A stretch of 6,242 nucleotides of DNA from Candidatus Hydrogenedens terephthalaticus JGI OTU-1 (GCA_000493945.1 AWNW01000045.1:6935-13176); one strand, 5' to 3'. Shown: positions 1 through 5,716, numbered from the stretch's first letter. Notes: generated from the letters alone by a model not told the origin. Numbers and translations: made by a program.

Positions 1-2
1 CA

Positions 3-1256
3 GGTGTGCATTCATGGAGTTCGGATTTAGATTTATTCTTTCTCTGGGCTGTTTCGGAATATCTGGGAGCGACTTTTGATACGGCAATACTCCAAGAAGA
101 AGTTCCCTTCCGAGATAGAAGTTCTTCTCAAGGAGCAACTTTCCTGGCACATATTGAAAAAGCATTCTATCATCTGACACACAAAGTATCCACAGGAAAA
201 CATGGATTAATTCGTAGCGGCACAGGCGATTGGAATGATGTGTTCCTTGCTTTTTCTCCCTTTCCTCCAATTACCATGTTAAGAGGTGAGTCCGTTTTTA
301 ATTCTGCAATGGCTGTAATGGTCCTACCAGAAATAGCACGATGGATAGAACCCCATAATCCGACTTTGTCGAAAACGATAAATAGTTTTGCACAAACACA
401 ACAGCAAATACTTAAGTCTTTATGGAACGGGAAATGGTTTCCCAGAGGGTATATTGGCATAGGAGATAGAAAATTAGGAGATGAAAATTTATTTTTAGAT
501 GTTCAACCTTTTGCCATTCTCACAAACTTATTAGATAACAAGGGAAAAAAAGGATTAATTAAAACCATAAAAGAGAAATGTGTAGATACCCAACCTTTCG
601 GTGCTACCTGTCTCGTTCCACCGATGAAAGGTAAATTTTTAGAACCCGGTTCTGATACAAACGGCGGTGTTTGGTATGCCATTAATGCATGGCTATTATG
701 GGCATGGTCAGAATGCAATCCTCAGGAAGCATGGGATTTCCTATTAAAAAATACACTCTTTGCTCATGCGGAGGTTTATCCGAACATTTGGTATGGGATT
801 TGGTCGGGACCAGACGCTTATAATTCTGCGGAACATCCACGAGCAGGCGAAACTTTCTGCCTGAACTTCACACCTATGACCCAGTTTCCTATAATGAATA
901 TGAATTGTCATGCAGGTATCCTGTTTGCAGTATTGAAAATATTCGGTCTCTGTCCCCAAAGCGGTTCTTTATTTATTAATCCCAAAGTGCCCTTTGATAA
1001 ATTTAGCCTGCAAACCTCCCTCATCTCTTACACTTACGAACCAAAGAAAATTGAATTGCGATATTCCCCTGTGTGTAACGGAAATATGTCCTTATGTATA
1101 AAATTGAACCAGACTATTTGCTCTTCCTTAGCACAAATCAAAGTGTATCTAAATGGGATAGCCTTCTCTCAATTCAATATCAACAAAGAAAATATTTTGT
1201 CTCTTACAACAAACATAGAAAAAGCCAAACCCCTTTCTCTACTTATAACAATCTAA
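3..1256 (+). CDS. GH94-like carbohydrate-active enzyme, 3' part (5' end outside window)
   Basis: C-terminal part of an (alpha/alpha)6-barrel glycoside hydrolase or phosphorylase related to GH94 (cellobiose/chitobiose phosphorylases). The frame is open to the left edge and reads GVHSWSSDLDLFFLWAVSEY, like the GVHSDD-LWL block inside GH94 catalytic domains. The GTG at 6 is therefore an internal Val and the true start lies upstream. Counting that Val as residue 1, GDWND (74-78) matches the family's DWND block, which holds the catalytic acid. RGES (93-96), GKWFPRGY (142-149) and NGGVWYAINAWLLWAW (219-234) follow in GH94 order. Residues 320-416 look like the closing beta-rich region. The phosphate-binding WYTGSaGW block of true phosphorylases is not seen; the matching stretch reads about FPIMNMNCHAG (294-304). 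Substrate, and phosphorolysis versus hydrolysis, are therefore open. No signal peptide can be judged. The stop is TAA. The family call is fairly sure; the activity is not. Confidence 0.75.
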   Translation, partial: GVHSWSSDLDLFFLWAVSEYLGATFDTAILQEEVPFRDRSSSQGATFLAHIEKAFYHLTHKVSTGKHGLIRSGTGDWNDVFLAFSPFPPITMLRGESVFNSAMAVMVLPEIARWIEPHNPTLSKTINSFAQTQQQILKSLWNGKWFPRGYIGIGDRKLGDENLFLDVQPFAILTNLLDNKGKKGLIKTIKEKCVDTQPFGATCLVPPMKGKFLEPGSDTNGGVWYAINAWLLWAWSECNPQEAWDFLLKNTLFAHAEVYPNIWYGIWSGPDAYNSAEHPRAGETFCLNFTPMTQFPIMNMNCHAGILFAVLKIFGLCPQSGSLFINPKVPFDKFSLQTSLISYTYEPKKIELRYSPVCNGNMSLCIKLNQTICSSLAQIKVYLNGIAFSQFNINKENILSLTTNIEKAKPLSLLITI

Positions 1257-1260
1257 CTTA

Positions 1261-1283
1261 TAGCAATTATTCGATATAACCTA
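1261..1283 (+). repeat. Left copy of 23-bp imperfect direct repeat
   Basis: It begins 4 nt after the stop codon of the GH94-like gene. It matches 4521-4543 in the same orientation at 20 of 23 positions (mismatches at offsets 5, 7 and 11), including an unbroken 12-mer CGATATAACCTA. The two copies bracket the whole restriction-modification operon, as a target-site or attachment-site duplication would. Both copies are AT-rich, so chance is not excluded. No recombinase gene is present to explain them. Confidence 0.5.
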
Positions 1284-1305
1284 CAAATAAAATGGGGATA
1301 ATAAA

Positions 1306-1324
1306 ATTTGCGACGAAAGCAAAC
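1306..1324 (-). terminator. Weak candidate terminator of the R-M operon
   Basis: Read on the minus strand, TTTGC and GCAAA pair around a 7-nt loop, a G-U pair can extend the stem, and the T-rich TTTTATTAT follows. The stem is short and not GC-rich, and it lies over 300 nt beyond the nuclease stop. It is reported only because no better terminator is visible behind that gene. Confidence 0.2.
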
Positions 1325-1639
1325 GAGTAAACAGAATAAAAAAGATGTATCTGGATGTAATATATACCTTATATAGGAATAATCTCCGAGATAAGATAGT
1401 GTTCTGAAAAAGGCACTCCTAATTTATACAGGACTGTTTATGTTGGTGAATTCATTTGAGTTCGAGGCATAAGCACATAGAGTGAGGAAGTAATTAAGCA
1501 TGGCACATAGCAGAGTATAATCTACACCGATAAATATCCGGGGTTACAGGAGGGTCAGGTTTTCGTTGTAATCATCGTAACAACTCATACGCTTTTATTT
1601 TGTCCTCAACCCTCATGATAATTTTTAATATAAAATAAC

Positions 1640-2893
1640 CTAATTACCTCGTAACATATCAACGACTTCTTCACATGATAAAAATTGAATAATATCAGAT
1701 ATATAATCTCTTATATTATAGTTTTCTCCGGATGACTTTAATATTATTTCCGCAGGGGTTGGCCTTATATCTAATAAATTTTTATCGTATTGTCTTATCA
1801 TTTCAATTGTTTCTTTTGTGACTTCTTTTAATGTTTCTTCTTCCCTATTTGATTGGAATCTTTTGACTTGCTGTAAAATTTTATTATTTTTTAAGATTGA
1901 AGTTACATAGTTATTCAAATTCTTACTTTTTTTGAAATTTTGGTCTAATACCGTTCTTTCACTCATCGTAATTATCTGTCCCAACCATAAATCATCATAT
2001 AACATTTCTTCTAATTGTTTTCTAAAATGTTCAATATCATACCTTTGTTTTCCTATAAAAATGCTTTTGATAACTTCATTCCCATAAACAGTAATTATAT
2101 CTACTTTTATACCGTCAATCTTAAACTCAAGAAGAAAAGCCTTTTCAGGTAGTTGTTTTTCATCAACTTTATATTGGACCTTTTTATCTTTTAATGTTTT
2201 GATTATGTCTTTTTTACCTCTAAGAAGACCATTATAACAGATTCCCCATTCTTCATCTTTTTGCGTTGTTGCAGGCTCTCCTTGAATATCGAATAAGATT
2301 CCACCTATAAGGAAAACTTTTGTTATACCTGCGCACTTAAGACAATCCCTAAAAGATTGATTTTCGATGATTAACTTTGTGAGTTTATTAAACTTTTCCA
2401 TCAATTCAATTCTTCCGGCAGTACAGCCAGAGTAGACCTTCATTTTTAACTCACAAAAGACAATATTTTCTTCGCTTTTGCTGACAATGTCAAATTTTTG
2501 TTTTGTCAGTTCAGCCTCTTCTAACTTAATATTTTGTCCTAACCATTGAGGCAGTTTTGTTAAAGCAAACTCAAACTCCATTTTTTCTGATGTTCCTAAT
2601 TCCTCTATCAGTTTAGCAACGAGACTTCCTCTGCCTGCCTGACTATGCTGGTAGTATGATGTTATTGTTAATAAGGATTCATAGAAACTATATAAGTTTT
2701 CACTTACAACTGATGCTTGGGATAAGCCATGAAAAACCTCATCAAAAATATTAAAGATTGACTCCATGCTTAAAGTTCTTTTGAACATTTCTTGTACTCT
2801 CTTTAAGTACATTCTTTTAAGTCCTGCTTCTATTTCATTTTTGGGTTCTGTACAAATGAGTAATTTTCTAAGTTTCATAATTCTTATTTTCAT
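1640..2893 (-). CDS. Putative type II restriction endonuclease, PD-(D/E)xK fold
   Basis: A 417-residue protein encoded directly downstream of a DNA methyltransferase. Its ATG overlaps the methyltransferase stop as ATGA. No Shine-Dalgarno sequence precedes it, so translation is probably coupled. A second ATG at residue 6 is possible. Residues 134-150 read FDIV..., then VFCELK, giving D135, E148 and K150: the spaced D...ExK metal-binding site of PD-(D/E)xK nucleases. Upstream, SYYQHSQAGRGS (79-90), followed by a helix with acidic residues (E97, E98), resembles the sRAGrs-E block that precedes the active site in several type II enzymes. No helicase, TRD pair or signal peptide is seen. The expected role is cleavage of DNA lacking the partner's methyl mark. 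The recognition site cannot be read from sequence and I do not recognise the specific family. The C-terminal half, about residues 250-417, has no motif known to me. The nuclease role is inferred from motif plus context. Confidence 0.7.
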   Translation of the reverse strand: MKIRIMKLRKLLICTEPKNEIEAGLKRMYLKRVQEMFKRTLSMESIFNIFDEVFHGLSQASVVSENLYSFYESLLTITSYYQHSQAGRGSLVAKLIEELGTSEKMEFEFALTKLPQWLGQNIKLEEAELTKQKFDIVSKSEENIVFCELKMKVYSGCTAGRIELMEKFNKLTKLIIENQSFRDCLKCAGITKVFLIGGILFDIQGEPATTQKDEEWGICYNGLLRGKKDIIKTLKDKKVQYKVDEKQLPEKAFLLEFKIDGIKVDIITVYGNEVIKSIFIGKQRYDIEHFRKQLEEMLYDDLWLGQIITMSERTVLDQNFKKSKNLNNYVTSILKNNKILQQVKRFQSNREEETLKEVTKETIEMIRQYDKNLLDIRPTPAEIILKSSGENYNIRDYISDIIQFLSCEEVVDMLRGN

Positions 2894-4224
2894 TTTGGTT
2901 TAGAACAAATTATCACGCTTTCTCCTCTTATTGCCCGATTGCGAGCACCTAAAAGAGGATTAAATATTAACTTTTCAAATTTAAACCCTAACTCCTCGCA
3001 GAATTTTTTAGTTGTTATTGTCGTTGGAATCTTCTTACCATTAACGGTACTATCTCCAATTATAATTGCCAATCTACCTCCAGACTTTAATGCCCAGAAA
3101 ATATTTTTTATTGATTCCTTTAAGTCCTCATAGTACATAGCCACTTTTAAAGGCAATCCATTATAATTATTTTTCGGGTATCCGCTATTTTTCATTCCCA
3201 GATATTTCGACTCAATTTTTTTTACATCTTTACCTAAATAATCATAAGCAATCTTATCTTTCCCTACATAATCTATAGAAAAATAATAGGGTGGACTTGT
3301 AATACATGCATCAAATTTCCCTTCCATTTCTCCTATGTCCTTGAGTTCAAGAATATCTCTTTCTATGATTTTAGCAAGTTCAAATTTAAGACTATATTTT
3401 TCTTTAATTTCCATAGTTTTTTTATGACAGTCTTTTATGTAATTTAACTTTTCAATAAATAACCCTAATTTCCCTTTTTTATTATATCTTGATGTTCTTA
3501 CGAAAGCATCAACAGTATCAAAATATACTGCCAACATTAACTTATGAATTAAAGGGTCAGAATGTTCCCATTTTCTACTTTCTATTGCCTGCAAAATATC
3601 ATGAATCTCTTTTGGGGTAAAACTTAATTTCCGATCGTTAATAAAAAGCAAATCATTTTTTAGTTCTGATAATACAATTCCCATGGGAGTAACATCTATT
3701 CCTACGCTTTTAATACCCATAAGAGAAGCCTCATGCGTGGTAGTTCCAGAACCGTTGAAAGGGTCTAAAAGAAGAGAATTATTATTTAACTTGAAAGCAT
3801 TAATTAGAGTCCTCACTACTCTTGGATAAAATTTCCCTTTGTATGGATAAAGATTGTGAAATGCATAAGCATTGGTATCACCAAATGTATCTACTAATTC
3901 TGTATAGAGAGTCCCTTTTCCTTTAACTTTTTCAAGATGAGCGATTCTTGATCTTATAAATTCTTCATCGCCTTTAAAAGTGACCACTCTATTTATAGGG
4001 TCAATTTTATATTCCTCAGTTAAACCCTGTAATTCCAGATCCAAAAATTCCAAATCAGCCAATGTTTGCATCCAGAAACCGAATATAGTATCTCCCTTGG
4101 GAAGAACATAATTTGCAAATTCTTTAGCATAAGCGTCTATTATTTCCTCATAAGATGGGTATTCGTATGTATCGAACATCATAATTTGTGTATCCTGCTT
4201 TTTGGGGAGGATATTTTTAGCCAT
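2890..4224 (-). CDS. Site-specific DNA methyltransferase, SPPY type (probable N4-cytosine)
   Basis: A 444-residue S-adenosylmethionine-dependent DNA methyltransferase and first gene of the R-M operon. AFHNLYPYKGKFYPRVV (121-137) resembles the H-x-YPaKF block that precedes motif I in many type II enzymes. LLLDPFNGSGTT (151-162) is motif I, the cofactor-binding loop, and GID (175-177) is motif II. TSPPYY (309-314) is catalytic motif IV, and SGGRLAIIIGDS (381-392) follows as a later core strand. SPPY usually marks N4-cytosine enzymes, while DPPY is usual for N6-adenine. About 150 residues separate motifs I and IV, so the target-recognition region may sit between them. About 120 N-terminal residues precede the core and have no recognised motif; I see no clear helix-turn-helix. 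The start has a good ribosome site. The stop TGA overlaps the nuclease ATG. Putting the methyltransferase first fits the need to protect host DNA before cutting begins. Alternatives are an N6-adenine enzyme or an orphan regulator of methylation. Confidence 0.88.
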   Translation of the reverse strand: MAKNILPKKQDTQIMMFDTYEYPSYEEIIDAYAKEFANYVLPKGDTIFGFWMQTLADLEFLDLELQGLTEEYKIDPINRVVTFKGDEEFIRSRIAHLEKVKGKGTLYTELVDTFGDTNAYAFHNLYPYKGKFYPRVVRTLINAFKLNNNSLLLDPFNGSGTTTHEASLMGIKSVGIDVTPMGIVLSELKNDLLFINDRKLSFTPKEIHDILQAIESRKWEHSDPLIHKLMLAVYFDTVDAFVRTSRYNKKGKLGLFIEKLNYIKDCHKKTMEIKEKYSLKFELAKIIERDILELKDIGEMEGKFDACITSPPYYFSIDYVGKDKIAYDYLGKDVKKIESKYLGMKNSGYPKNNYNGLPLKVAMYYEDLKESIKNIFWALKSGGRLAIIIGDSTVNGKKIPTTITTKKFCEELGFKFEKLIFNPLLGARNRAIRGESVIICSKPK

Positions 4225-4233
4225 ATTTTATAT

Positions 4234-4242
4234 TCTCCTTCT
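4234..4242 (-). promoter_or_regulatory. Ribosome binding site of the methyltransferase
   Basis: The minus strand reads AGAAGGAGA, with AAGGAG at 4240-4235, 10 nt before the ATG. This strong site fixes the methyltransferase start and contrasts with the nuclease gene, which has none. Confidence 0.75.
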
Positions 4243-4258
4243 AATTAAACCTTGCCAG

Positions 4259-4295
4259 TGATGTTTGACAGATATTTGTTTAAACCGCAACATCA
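4259..4295. promoter_or_regulatory. Dyad upstream of the R-M operon, possible operator
   Basis: TGATGTT (4259-4265) and AACATCA (4289-4295) form a perfect 7-bp inverted repeat separated by 23 bp. Just off its centre lies the 8-bp palindrome GTTTAAAC (4278-4285). It sits 35-71 bp before the methyltransferase ATG, where R-M operons often keep operators for a controller protein or for the methyltransferase itself. No controller gene is visible, so this is only positional. Confidence 0.25.
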
Positions 4296-4520
4296 ATCAT
4301 TTTCTCTGACTCTTTTATATTAAATTCTTAATTTTTATGCTATTTTTTGAAATACTTTTTCACTTACTTATTTTTCCATTATATCTTTTCTACTATGTCA
4401 CTGACCAGGTTTTATCCCTTTATAAGCAGAGCATGATTCTAAAGCGAATTAATAAGCATTTTACCATAAGGTATTATAACTAAGATTCTATTTCTTTTTC
4501 AGCAATATATGAATTGAAAA

Positions 4521-4543
4521 TAGCTAATATACGATATAACCTA
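4521..4543 (+). repeat. Right copy of 23-bp imperfect direct repeat
   Basis: Same orientation as the copy at 1261-1283, with 20 of 23 positions identical and sharing the core CGATATAACCTA (here 4532-4543). It lies between the R-M upstream region and the flagellin terminator, so the two copies enclose the R-M operon and its flanks, about 3.26 kb from copy to copy. Confidence 0.5.
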
Positions 4544-4605
4544 ATAAATAGCATAGGTAGAGAGGATAGAGTGGTGAAATATTGATGATATTTTATTTAA
4601 AATAG

Positions 4606-4627
4606 AAAATCCCCTTTCGGGGATTTT
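4606..4627 (-). terminator. Rho-independent terminator, probably bidirectional
   Basis: A 9-bp stem pairs 4606-4614 with 4619-4627 and contains CCCC/GGGG. On the minus strand the loop is the stable GAAA tetraloop, followed by ATTTT and further T-rich sequence; the stem ends 28 nt past the flagellin stop. On the plus strand the stem runs into an unbroken seven-T tract, an even better terminator. It most likely ends the flagellin transcript. The plus-strand quality suggests it also served, or serves, a convergent gene from the left. Confidence 0.85.
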
Positions 4628-4655
4628 TTTATGAGTCTGAATATGTTTTTACTAA

Positions 4656-5474
4656 CTATCCACGCAGGAGTTGCAGTGCCGTTTGTGGAATTACATTTGC
4701 CTGTGCTAAAACGGATGTGCCGGCACTAACCAATATCTGATTGCGAGTGAACCGTACCGTTTCCTGAGCAACATCCGCATCGCGAATCTGACTCTCGGAA
4801 TATGCCGCATTTTCTTCCTGAATTTCTAATGTATTGATAGTAAATTCCAGACGGTTCTGAAAGGCACCGAGATTGCTTCTTAAAATGTTAATACTCTTTA
4901 TAGCGTTATCCACGATACTTAATGTTGATATTGCACCACCCTGAGTAGAAATAGATATGCCACTTACTCCTAAATCGCTTGTTTTTGAGCCCTGTATTGT
5001 GATTGTAAGGGTTTGTCCCATTTGCGGACCTGCCTGGATAATGATACTTTGTGTTACACTCAAAACATAGAAGCCGTTAAATTCTGTGTCTCGTGCAATT
5101 GAATCCAACTGCTGAAGTAATTGAGTTACTTCTGCATCTAAAGCAGCCCTATTTTGGGTGCTATTTGTTCCATTAGCTGATTGAACCGCCAACTCACGAA
5201 TTCTTTGCAGAATGTTAGAACTTTCGACTAATGCACCTTCTGCCGTCTGAATGAGACTTATCCCATCCTGGACATTGCGGACGGCTACTCGCGCTCCACG
5301 AACTACGGAACGGAACCCTTCCGCAATGGCTAAACCGGCAGCATCATCTGCGGCACGATTAATTCGCAAACCACTGGAAAGTCGTTCGAGGGATTTGTTG
5401 AGATCAAGTGTGTTCTTGCGTAGAATGCGGGTTGCGTTGAGGGCGGCGATGTTTGTGTTAATTCGTAAACCCAT
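4656..5474 (-). CDS. fliC: Flagellin (flagellar filament protein)
   Basis: The structural subunit of the flagellar filament, exported unfolded by the flagellar type III apparatus and polymerised outside the cell. Its 272 residues make it a short flagellin. The conserved N-terminal D0/D1 part spans about 1-140, starting MGLRINTNIAALNATR and including LSSGLRINRAADDAAGLAIAE (32-52). The C-terminal D1/D0 part spans about 190-272 and ends AQANVIPQTALQLLRG. Only about 50 middle residues (140-190) replace the variable D2/D3 outer domains, so the filament surface should be smooth and little decorated. LQRIRELAVQSANGTNS (89-105), with R91, L95 and E115, keeps the residues that TLR5 recognises in beta- and gamma-proteobacterial flagellins. 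No cleaved signal peptide is expected or seen. The start has a strong GGAGG site and the gene stands alone, with a sigma-28 promoter, a structured leader and a terminator. It could be one of several flagellin paralogues; the genome outside the window is not visible. Confidence 0.97.
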   Translation of the reverse strand: MGLRINTNIAALNATRILRKNTLDLNKSLERLSSGLRINRAADDAAGLAIAEGFRSVVRGARVAVRNVQDGISLIQTAEGALVESSNILQRIRELAVQSANGTNSTQNRAALDAEVTQLLQQLDSIARDTEFNGFYVLSVTQSIIIQAGPQMGQTLTITIQGSKTSDLGVSGISISTQGGAISTLSIVDNAIKSINILRSNLGAFQNRLEFTINTLEIQEENAAYSESQIRDADVAQETVRFTRNQILVSAGTSVLAQANVIPQTALQLLRG

Positions 5475-5482
5475 TGGATATT

Positions 5483-5487
5483 CCTCC
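5483..5487 (-). promoter_or_regulatory. Ribosome binding site of flagellin
   Basis: GGAGG on the minus strand, 8 nt before the ATG at 5474. It sits within CACGGAGGAA, which also contains an ANGGA core, so a CsrA-type repressor could cover it. Confidence 0.85.
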
Positions 5488-5505
5488 GTGATTAAAGTTT
5501 CCTTT

Positions 5506-5517
5506 GCATCCTTGCAT
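5506..5517 (-). promoter_or_regulatory. Candidate CsrA binding site in the flagellin leader
   Basis: The leader RNA reads AUGCAAGGAUGC here, which matches the CsrA consensus RUACARGGAUGU at 10 of 12 positions, including the whole CARGGAUG core. A second ANGGA core overlaps the Shine-Dalgarno sequence about 20 nt downstream. In Bacillus, CsrA represses hag (flagellin) by binding two such sites and FliW relieves it. Whether this organism has CsrA or FliW cannot be seen here. Confidence 0.4.
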
Positions 5518-5520
5518 CGG

Positions 5521-5542
5521 TGAACCTCTTACAAAAGGTTCA
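5521..5542 (-). promoter_or_regulatory. 5'-terminal hairpin of the flagellin mRNA
   Basis: On the minus-strand RNA a 9-bp stem (5542-5534 with 5529-5521, including one U-G pair) closes a UGUA tetraloop. On the opposite strand the wobble becomes a C-A mismatch, so the structure suits the flagellin direction. The expected transcription start falls at about 5542-5545, so the hairpin would sit at the very 5' end, where such stems protect mRNAs from decay. It has no T tract, so it is not a terminator. Confidence 0.55.
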
Positions 5543-5549
5543 TAGTAAA

Positions 5550-5576
5550 GTATCGGCAATTTTAAAAAAATCTTTA
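5550..5576 (-). promoter_or_regulatory. Sigma-28 (FliA) promoter of flagellin
   Basis: The minus strand reads TAAAGATT (5576-5569), an 11-nt spacer, then GCCGATAC (5557-5550). The flagellar sigma-28 consensus is TAAAGTTT-N11-GCCGATAA, so each half matches 7 of 8 and the spacing is exact. It would give a leader of about 70 nt. This places the gene in the late (class 3) flagellar regulon and implies that a FliA-type sigma factor is encoded elsewhere. Confidence 0.9.
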
Positions 5577-5587
5577 GAAAAAATTTG

Positions 5588-5616
5588 TTGACAAAATTAG
5601 ATTTTTATTCTTTGAT
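5588..5616 (+). promoter_or_regulatory. Candidate housekeeping promoter for the rightward unit
   Basis: A perfect -35 hexamer TTGACA (5588-5593), a 17-bp spacer and TTTGAT (5611-5616, 4 of 6 matches to TATAAT) point rightward. It lies back-to-back with the flagellin promoter, 11 bp from that promoter's -35 end. Transcription would start near 5623, ahead of the small ORF and the membrane protein. The weak -10 in AT-rich DNA keeps confidence moderate. Confidence 0.4.
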
Positions 5617-5716
5617 TTTCATATCACAGATAATCTCTAACATCTTCTTCTTGTTTGATATGAATTTTATGTTTTTCACTAAACAGCAAATTTTATTGAA
5701 CGGGTAGTAAAATCCT

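Larger units (their letters stand above)
1257..1639. other. Gene-free gap between convergent genes
   Basis: This 383-bp stretch lies between the stops of two convergent genes. No ORF of convincing length or composition is present on either strand. It holds the left copy of the direct repeat at its start and a weak hairpin near 1306-1324. It also has small repeats of doubtful meaning: GCACATAG twice (about 1472-1479 and 1503-1510), GTTGT/ACAAC (1565-1569 and 1580-1584) and GAGGGT/ACCCTC (1550-1555 and 1609-1614). No tRNA or recognisable RNA gene was seen. Most of it lies inside the proposed inserted cassette and may be its trailing non-coding edge. Confidence 0.6.
1261..4543. mobile_element. 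Putative restriction-modification cassette bounded by direct repeats
   Basis: The segment between the two 23-bp repeat copies contains only the two-gene restriction-modification operon and non-coding edges. By eye its coding DNA is much poorer in G+C than its neighbours: sampled lines gave about 22-25% in the operon, against about 43% in the GH94-like gene and 40-60% in flagellin. Such operons are known to be passed horizontally and to insert between genes. There is no transposase, integrase or clear terminal inverted repeat, so any movement would have been passive or driven in trans. The exact ends are a guess. Confidence 0.4.
4225..4655. other. Gene-free AT-rich gap upstream of the R-M operon
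   Basis: This 431-bp stretch separates the methyltransferase start from the flagellin stop. It holds the methyltransferase ribosome site, a dyad at 4259-4295, the right copy of the direct repeat (4521-4543) and a terminator (4606-4627). From about 4295 to 4395 the plus strand is markedly pyrimidine-rich, so any R-M transcript starting upstream would have a purine-rich leader. I found no promoter for the operon that I would defend. The best -10-like hexamer near the gene (TTTAAT, about 4244-4249) is too close to the ribosome site. No convincing ORF is present. Confidence 0.6.

Noticed and set aside
6..8. GTG as the true start of the GH94-like gene
   Set aside because: The preceding codon is Gly and the text GVHS continues a motif from the middle of GH94 domains, so this is an internal Val.
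1094..1279. 61-codon plus-strand ORF at the end of the GH94-like gene
   Set aside because: It lies almost wholly inside the GH94-like gene in another frame, with low-complexity composition and no ribosome site.
1306..1324. Hairpin as a terminator for the GH94-like gene
   Set aside because: On the plus strand the stem is followed by CGAGTAAAC with no T tract. Only the minus-strand reading is even weakly terminator-like.
1565..1584. GTTGT/ACAAC inverted repeat nested in GAGGGT/ACCCTC
   Set aside because: The stems are short with long loops, there is no T tract and no match to a known RNA. Chance is likely in a gap of this size.
1634..1643. Third copy of the direct repeat (ATAACCTAAT) at the nuclease stop
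   Set aside because: Only about 10 AT-rich bases match and the flanks do not extend the similarity.
4244..4266. TTTAAT with an upstream CTGTCA as the R-M promoter
   Set aside because: The transcript would start within the Shine-Dalgarno sequence at 4234-4242 and leave no usable leader.
5251..5523. 90-codon plus-strand ORF rich in Arg and Ala
   Set aside because: It is the antisense shadow of the conserved flagellin N-terminus and runs through the flagellin leader.
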